Shown here: in pieces, positions 58,301 to 64,000 of the stretch
Layout of the letters: every line of letters starts with the position of its first letter
Numbering within the stretch: the stretch's first letter is position 1
Source: Caprella mutica
Lineage: Eukaryota > Arthropoda > Malacostraca > Amphipoda > Caprellidae
Assembly: GCA_947561585.1 (NCBI GenBank)
Contig: CANNZV010001147.1
Location: 1 to 64,000, forward strand
Direction: 5' to 3'
DNA: 64,000 nt
Notes under the pieces: model-generated
The model's database searches: none
Told to the model about the DNA's origin: nothing
Seen by the model: only the letters and a program-made list of their open reading frames with translations
Program-made: the position numbers and the translations under genes

Positions 58301-61300
58301 CCAGTTGTATGTACTTGTAGTGTCTCAGTTCCAGTTGAATGCACTTGTAGTGTCTCAGTTCCAGTTGTATGTACTTGTAGTGTCTCAGTTCCAGTTTAAT
58401 GTACTTGTAGTGTCTCAGTTCCAGTTGTATGTACTTGTAGTGTCTCAGTTCCAGTTTAATGCACTTGTAGTGTCTCAGTTCCAGTTGTATGTACTTGTAG
58501 TGTCCAGTTACAGTTGTATGTACCTGTAGTGTCTCAGTTCCAGTTGTATGTACTTGTAGTGTCCAGTTACAGTTGTATGTACCTGTAGTGTCTCAGTTCC
58601 AGTTGTATGTACCTGTAGTGTCTCAGTTCCAGTTATATGTACTTGTAGTGTCTCAGTTCCAGTTGTATGTACTTGTAGTGTCTCAGTTCCAGTTGTATGT
58701 ACTTGTAGTGTCCAGTTCCAGTTGTATGTACTTGTAGTGTCTCAGTTCCAGTTGTATGTACTTGTAGTGTCTTAGTTCCAGTTGAATGTACTTGAAGTCT
58801 CTCAGTTCCAGTTGTATGTACTTGTAGTGTCTCAGTTCCAGTTGTATGTACTTGTAGTGTCTCAGTTCCAGTTGTATGTACTTGTAGTGTCCAGTTCCAG
58901 TTGTATGTACTTGTAGTGTCTCAGTTCCAGTTGTATGCACTTGTAGTGTCTTAGTTCCAGTTGAATGTACTTGTAGTGTCTCAGTTCCAGTTGTATGTAC
59001 TTGTAGTGTCTCAGTTCCAGTTGTATGTACTTGTAGTTTCTTAGTTCCAGTTGAATGTACTTGTAGTGTTTCAGTTCCAGTTGTATGCACTTGTAGTTTC
59101 TCAGTTCCAGTTGAATGTACTTGTAGTGTCTCAGTTCCAGTTGTATGTACTTGTAGTGTCTATTTCCAGTTGTATGTACTTGTAATGTCTTAGTTCCAGT
59201 TGAATGTACTTGTAGTGTCTCAGTTCCAGTTGTATGCACTTGTAGTGTCTCAGTTCCAGTTGAATGCACTTGTAGTGTCTCAATTCCAGTTGTATGTACT
59301 TGTAGTGTCCAGTTACAGTTGTATGTACTTGTAGTGTCTCAGTTCCAGTTGTATGTACTTGTAGTGTCTCAATTCCAGTTGTATGTACTTGTAGTGTCTC
59401 AGTTCCAGTTGTATGTACTTGTAGTGTCTCAGTTCCAGTTGTATGTACTTGTAGTGTCTAGTTCCAGTTGTATGTACTTGTAGTGTCTCAGTTCCAGTTG
59501 TATGTACTTGTAGTGTCCAGTTCCAGTTGTATGTACTTGTAGTGTCTCAGTTCCAGTTGTATGTACTTGTAGTGTTTCAGTTCCAGTTGAATGTACTTGT
59601 AGTGTCTCAGTTCCAGTTGTATGTACTTGTAGTGTCTCAGTTCCAGTTGTATGTAATTGTAGTGTCTCAGTTCCAGTTGTATGTACTTGTAGTGTTTCAA
59701 TTCCAGTTGTATGTACTTGTAGTGTCTCAGTTTTAGTTGTATGTTCTTGTAGTTTCCCAGTTCCAGTTGTATGTACTTGTAGTGTCTCAGTTCCAGTTGT
59801 ATGTACTTGTAGTGTCTCAGTTCCAGTTGTATGTACTTGTAGTGTCTCAGTTCCAGTTGTATGTACTTGTAGTGTCTCAGTTCCAGTTGTATGTACTTGT
59901 AGTGTCTCAGTTCCAGTTGTATGTACTTGTAGTGTCTCAGTTCCAGTTGTATGTACTTGTAGTGTCTCAGTTCCAGTTGTATGTACTTGTAGTGTCTCAG
60001 TTCTAGTTGTATGTACTTGTAGTGTCTCAGTTCCAGTTGTATGTACTTGTAGTGTCTCAGTTCCAGTTGTATGTACTTGTAGTGTCTCAGTTCTAGTGGT
60101 ATGCACTTGTAGTGTCTCAGTTCCAGTTGTATGTACTTGTAGTGTCTCAGTTCCAGTTGTATTTACTTGTAGTGTCTCAGTTCCAGTTGTATGTACTTGT
60201 AGTGTCTCAGTTCCAGTTGTATGTACTTGTAGTGTCTCAGTTCTAGTTGTATGTACTTGTAGTGTCTCAGTTCCAGTTGTATGTACTTGTAGTGTCTCAG
60301 TTCTAGTTGTATGTACTTGTAGTGTCTCAGTTCCAGTTGAATGCACTTGTAGTGTCTCAGTTCCAGTTGTATGTACTTGTAGTGTCCAGTTACAGTTGTA
60401 TGTACATGTAGTGTCTCAGTTCCAGTTGTATGTACTTGTAGTGTCTCAGTTCCAGTTTAATGCACTTGTAGTGTCTCAGTTCCAGTTGTATGTACTTGTA
60501 GTGTCTCAGTTCCAGTTGAATGCACTTGTAGTGTCTCAGTTCCAGTTGTATGTACTTGTAGTGTCTCAGTTCCAGTTGTATGTACTTGTAGTGTCTCAGT
60601 TCCAGTTGTATGTACTTGTAGTGTCTCAGTTCCAGTTGTATGTACTTGTAGTGTCTCAGTTCCAGTTTAATGCACTTGTAGTGTCTCAGTTCCAGTTTAA
60701 TGCACTTGTAGTGTCTCAGTTCCAGTTGTATGTACTTGTAGTGTCTCAGTTCCAGTTGTATGTACTTGTAGCGTCTCAGTTCCAGTTGTATGTACTTGTA
60801 GTGTCTCAGTTCCAGTTGTATGTACTTGTAGCGTCTCAGTTCCAGTTGTATGTACTTGTAGCGTCTCAGTTCCAGTTGTATGTACTTGTAGCGTCTCAGT
60901 TCCAGTTGTATGTACTTGTAGCGTCTCAGTTCCAGTTGTATGTACTTGTAGCGTCTCAGTTCCAGTTGTATTTACTTGTAGTGTCTCAGTTCCAGTTGTA
61001 TGTACTTGTAGTGTCTCAGTTCCAGTTTAATGCACTTGTAGTGTCTCAGTTCCAGTTGTATGTACTTGTAGTGTCTCAGTTCCAGTTTGATGCACTTGTA
61101 GTGTCTCAGTTCCAGTTGTATGTACTTGTAGTGTCCAGTTACAGTTGTATGTACTTGTAGTGTCTCAGTTCCAGTTGTATGTACTTGTAGTGTCTCAGTT
61201 CCAGTTGTATGTACTTGTAGTGTCTCAGTTCCAGTTTAATGCACTTGTAGTGTCTCAGTTCCAGTTGAATGCACTTGTAGTGTCTCAGTTCCAGTTGTAT

Positions 61301-64000
61301 GTACTTGTAGTGTCCAGTTACAGTTGTATGTACCTGTAGTGTCTCAGTTCCAGTTGTATGTACCTGTAGTGTCTCAGTTCCAGTTGTATGTACTTGTAGT
61401 GTCTCAGTTCCAGTTGTATGTACTTGTAGTGTCTCAGTTCCAGTTATATGTACTTGTAGTGTCTCAGTTCCAGTTGTATGTACTTGTAGTGTCTCAGTTC
61501 CAGTTGTATGTACTTGTAGTGTCCAGTTCCAGTTGAATGTACTTGTAGTGTCTCAGTTCCAGTTGTATGTACTTGTAGTGTCTTAGTTCCAGTTGAATGT
61601 ACTTGAAGTCTCTCAGTTCCAGTTGTATGTACTTGTAGTGTCTCAGTTCCAGTTGTATGTACTTGTAGTGTCTCAGTTCCAGTTGTATGTACTTGTAGTG
61701 TCCAGTTCCAGTTGTATGTACTTGTAGTGTCTCAGTTCCAGTTGTATGCACTTGTAGTGTCTTAGTTCCAGTTGAATGTACTTGTAGTGTCTCAGTTCCA
61801 GTTGTATGTACTTGTAGTGTCTCAGTTCCAGTTGTATGTACTTGTAGTTTCTTAGTTCCAGTTGAATGTACTTGTAGTGTTTCAGTTCCAGTTGTATGCA
61901 CTTGTAGTTTCTCAGTTCCAGTTGAATGCACTTGTAGTGTCTCAGTTCCAGTTGTATGTACTTGTAGTGTCTATTTCCAGTTGTATGTACTTGTAATGTC
62001 TTAGTTCCAGTTGAATGTACTTGTAGTGTCTCAGTTCCAGTTGTATGCACTTGTAGTGTCTCAGTTCCAGTTGAATGCACTTGTAGTGTCTCAATTCCAG
62101 TTGTATGTACTTGTAGTGTCCAGTTACAGTTGTATGTACTTGTAGTGTCTCAGTTCCAGTTGTATGTACTTGTAGTGTCTCAATTCCAGTTGTATGTACT
62201 TGTAGTGTCTCAGTTCCAGTTGTATCTACTTGTAGTGTCTCAGTTCCAGTTGTATGTACTTGTAGTGTCTAGTTCCAGTTGTATGTACTTGAAGTGTCTC
62301 AGTTCCAGTTGTATGTACTTGTAGTGTCTCAGTTCCAGTTGTATGTACTTGTAGTGTCTCAGTTCCAGTTGAATGCACTTGTAGTGTCTTAGTTCCAGTT
62401 GTATGTACTTGTAGTGTCCAGTTCCAGTTGTATGTACTTATAGTGTCTCAGTTCCAGTTGTATGTACTTGTAGTGTCTCAGTTCCAGTTGTATGTACTTG
62501 TAGTGTCTCAGTTCCAGTTGTATGCACTTGTAGTGTCTCAGTTCCAGTTGTATGTACTTGTAGTGTCCAGTTCCAGTTGTATGTACTTGTAGTGTCTCAG
62601 TTCCAGTTGTATGTACTTGTAGTGTCTTAGTTCCAGTTGAATGCACTTGTAGTGTCTCAGTTCCAGTTGTATGTACTTGTAGTGTCCAGTTCCAGTTGTA
62701 TGTACTTGTAGTGTCTCAGTTCCAGTTGTATGTACTTGTAGTGTTTCAGTTCCAGTTGTATGTACTTGTAGTGTCTCAGTTCCAGTTGTATGTACTTGTA
62801 GTGTCTCAGTTCCAGTTGTATGTAATTGTAGTGTCTCAGTTCCAGTTGTATGTACTTGTAGTGTCTCAATTCCAGTTGTATGTACTTGTAGTGTCTCAGT
62901 TTTAGTTGTATGTTCTTGTAGTGTCTCAGTTCCAGTTGTATGTACTTGTAGTGTCTCAGTTCCAGTTGTATGTACTTGTAGTGTCTCAGTTCCAGTTGTA
63001 TGTACTTGTAGTGTCTCAGTTCCAGTTGTATGTACTTGTAGTGTCTCAGTTCCAGTTGTATGTACTTGTAGTGTCTCAGTTCCAGTTGTATGTACTTGTA
63101 GTGTCTCAGTTCCAGTTGTATGTACTTGTAGTGTCTCAGTTCCAGTTGTATGTACTTGTAGTGTCTCAGTTCTAGTTGTATGTACTTGTAGTGTCTCAGT
63201 TCCAGTTGTATGTACTTGTAGTGTCTCAGTTCCAGTTGTATGTACTTGTAGTGTCTCAGTTCTAGTTGTATGCACTTGTAGTGTCTCAGTTCCAGTTGTA
63301 TGTACTTGTAGTGTCTCAGTTCCAGTTGTATGTACTTGTAGTGTCTCAGTTCCAGTTGTATGTACTTGTAGTGTCTCAGTTCCAGTTGTATGTACTTGTA
63401 GTGTCTCAGTTCTAGTTGTATGTACTTGTAGTGTCTCAGTTCCAGTTGTATGTACTTGTAGTGTCTCAGTTCTAGTTGTATGTACTTGTAGTGTCTCAGT
63501 TCCAGTTGTATGTACTTGTAGTGTCTCAGTTCCAGTGTTATGTACTTGTAGTGTCTCAGTTACAGTTGTATGTACTTGTAGTGTCTCAGTTCCAGTTGTA
63601 TGTACTTGTAGTGTCTCAGTTACAGTTGTATGTACTTGTAGTGTCTCAGTTCCAGTTGTATGTACTTGTAGTGTCTCAGTTCCAGTTGTATGTACTTGTA
63701 GTGTCCCAGTTCCAGTTGTATGTACTTGTAGTGTCTCAGTTCCAGTTGTATGTACTTGTAGTGTCTCAGTTCTAGTTGTATGTACTTGTAGTGTCTCATT
63801 TCCAGTTGTATGTACTTGTAGTGTCTCAGTTCCAGTTGTATGTACTTGTAGTGTCTCAGTTACAGTTGTATGTACTTGTAGTGTCTCAGTTCCAGTTGTA
63901 TGTACTTGTAGTGTCTCAGTTCTAGTTGTATGTACTTGTAGTGTCTCAGTTCCAGTTGTATGTACTTGTAGTGTCTCAGTTCCAGTTGTATGTACTTGTA
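49400..64000. repeat. 30-bp mega-minisatellite, about 487 copies, runs off the window
   Basis: The unit core is GTACTTGTAGTGTCTCAGTT followed by CCAGTTGTAT. Main variants are TTTAATGCAC, TTGAATGCAC, TAGCGTC, GTTCTAG and CTTAGTT, plus a 29-bp GTGTCCAGTTACAG unit that breaks phase. Variants recur in long identical orders: CTTGAAGTCTCT occurs at 50869, 55353, 58791 and 61602 (spacings 4484, 3438, 2811 bp). Because 30 is divisible by 3, long frames are open on both strands (VVSQFQLYVL repeats on +, TGTETLQVHT on -), up to 354 and 308 codons. They shift frame at every 29-bp unit and have no unique start, so they are not called as genes. Confidence 0.98.

Noticed and set aside
49394..63775. Dozens of frames of VVSQFQLYVL (+) and TGTETLQVHT or ELRHYKYIQL (-) repeats
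   Set aside because: The 30-bp period is divisible by 3 and several frames are open on both strands. 29-bp units shift frame repeatedly, and no splice or start signal marks a coding unit.

Overview
The window is eukaryotic nuclear DNA, AT-rich and almost without genes. It most likely comes from an invertebrate, probably an arthropod or insect: it carries a decayed Tc1/mariner-type transposase, a decayed LINE reverse transcriptase, several small palindromic (MITE-like) element families, and one candidate signal-peptide exon with a consensus splice donor. I see no bacterial operon, tRNA, rRNA or CRISPR array. The species cannot be fixed from the sequence alone.

The dominant content is tandem minisatellite. 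About twenty arrays with different motifs and unit lengths of 13 to 40 bp cover roughly 35 of the 64 kb. From left to right the unit lengths are 26 (1-922), 18 (1733-2006), 20 (2036-2710), 19 (3046-3378), 33 (4669-5170), 37 (6197-6644), 29 (7175-7436), 31 (7885-9121), 20 (9437-9575), 19 (14572-16912), 17 (22726-23686), 40 (23985-29635), 14 (30790-31540), 13 (33806-33947), 17 (34001-36900), 22 (37524-38088), 23 (45410-46400), 25 (47592-48355), 32 (48495-48780) and 30 bp (49400 to the window end, about 14.6 kb). Many show higher-order structure: blocks of many units copied together (85, 198, 304, 322, about 1134-1174, 1139/1275 and about 2.8-4.5 kb).

Between arrays lie mobile-element remains. 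There is a 990-bp Tc1/mariner-like element with 45-bp perfect terminal inverted repeats and a broken transposase (10212-11201). A LINE reverse transcriptase pseudogene is split by a foreign 50-bp repeat (21100-22640). A 1.4-kb element has long subterminal repeats (40915-42310). At least four small dispersed families occur: family A at six sites, family B sharing ends with the 1.4-kb element, family C at three sites, and long-TIR elements at 12430 and 44944. An AGGTCA-rich repeat occurs at 13785-14285 and, in opposite orientation, at 39385-39890.

The only host-gene candidates are a first-exon-like signal peptide at 1222-1315 (+), which ends in a phase-1 splice donor, and a weak membrane-segment ORF at 9780-10016 (-). 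If the first is real, much of this window could be one giant first intron. Long ORFs inside the 17-, 19-, 22- and 30-bp arrays follow from the repeat and are not annotated as genes.
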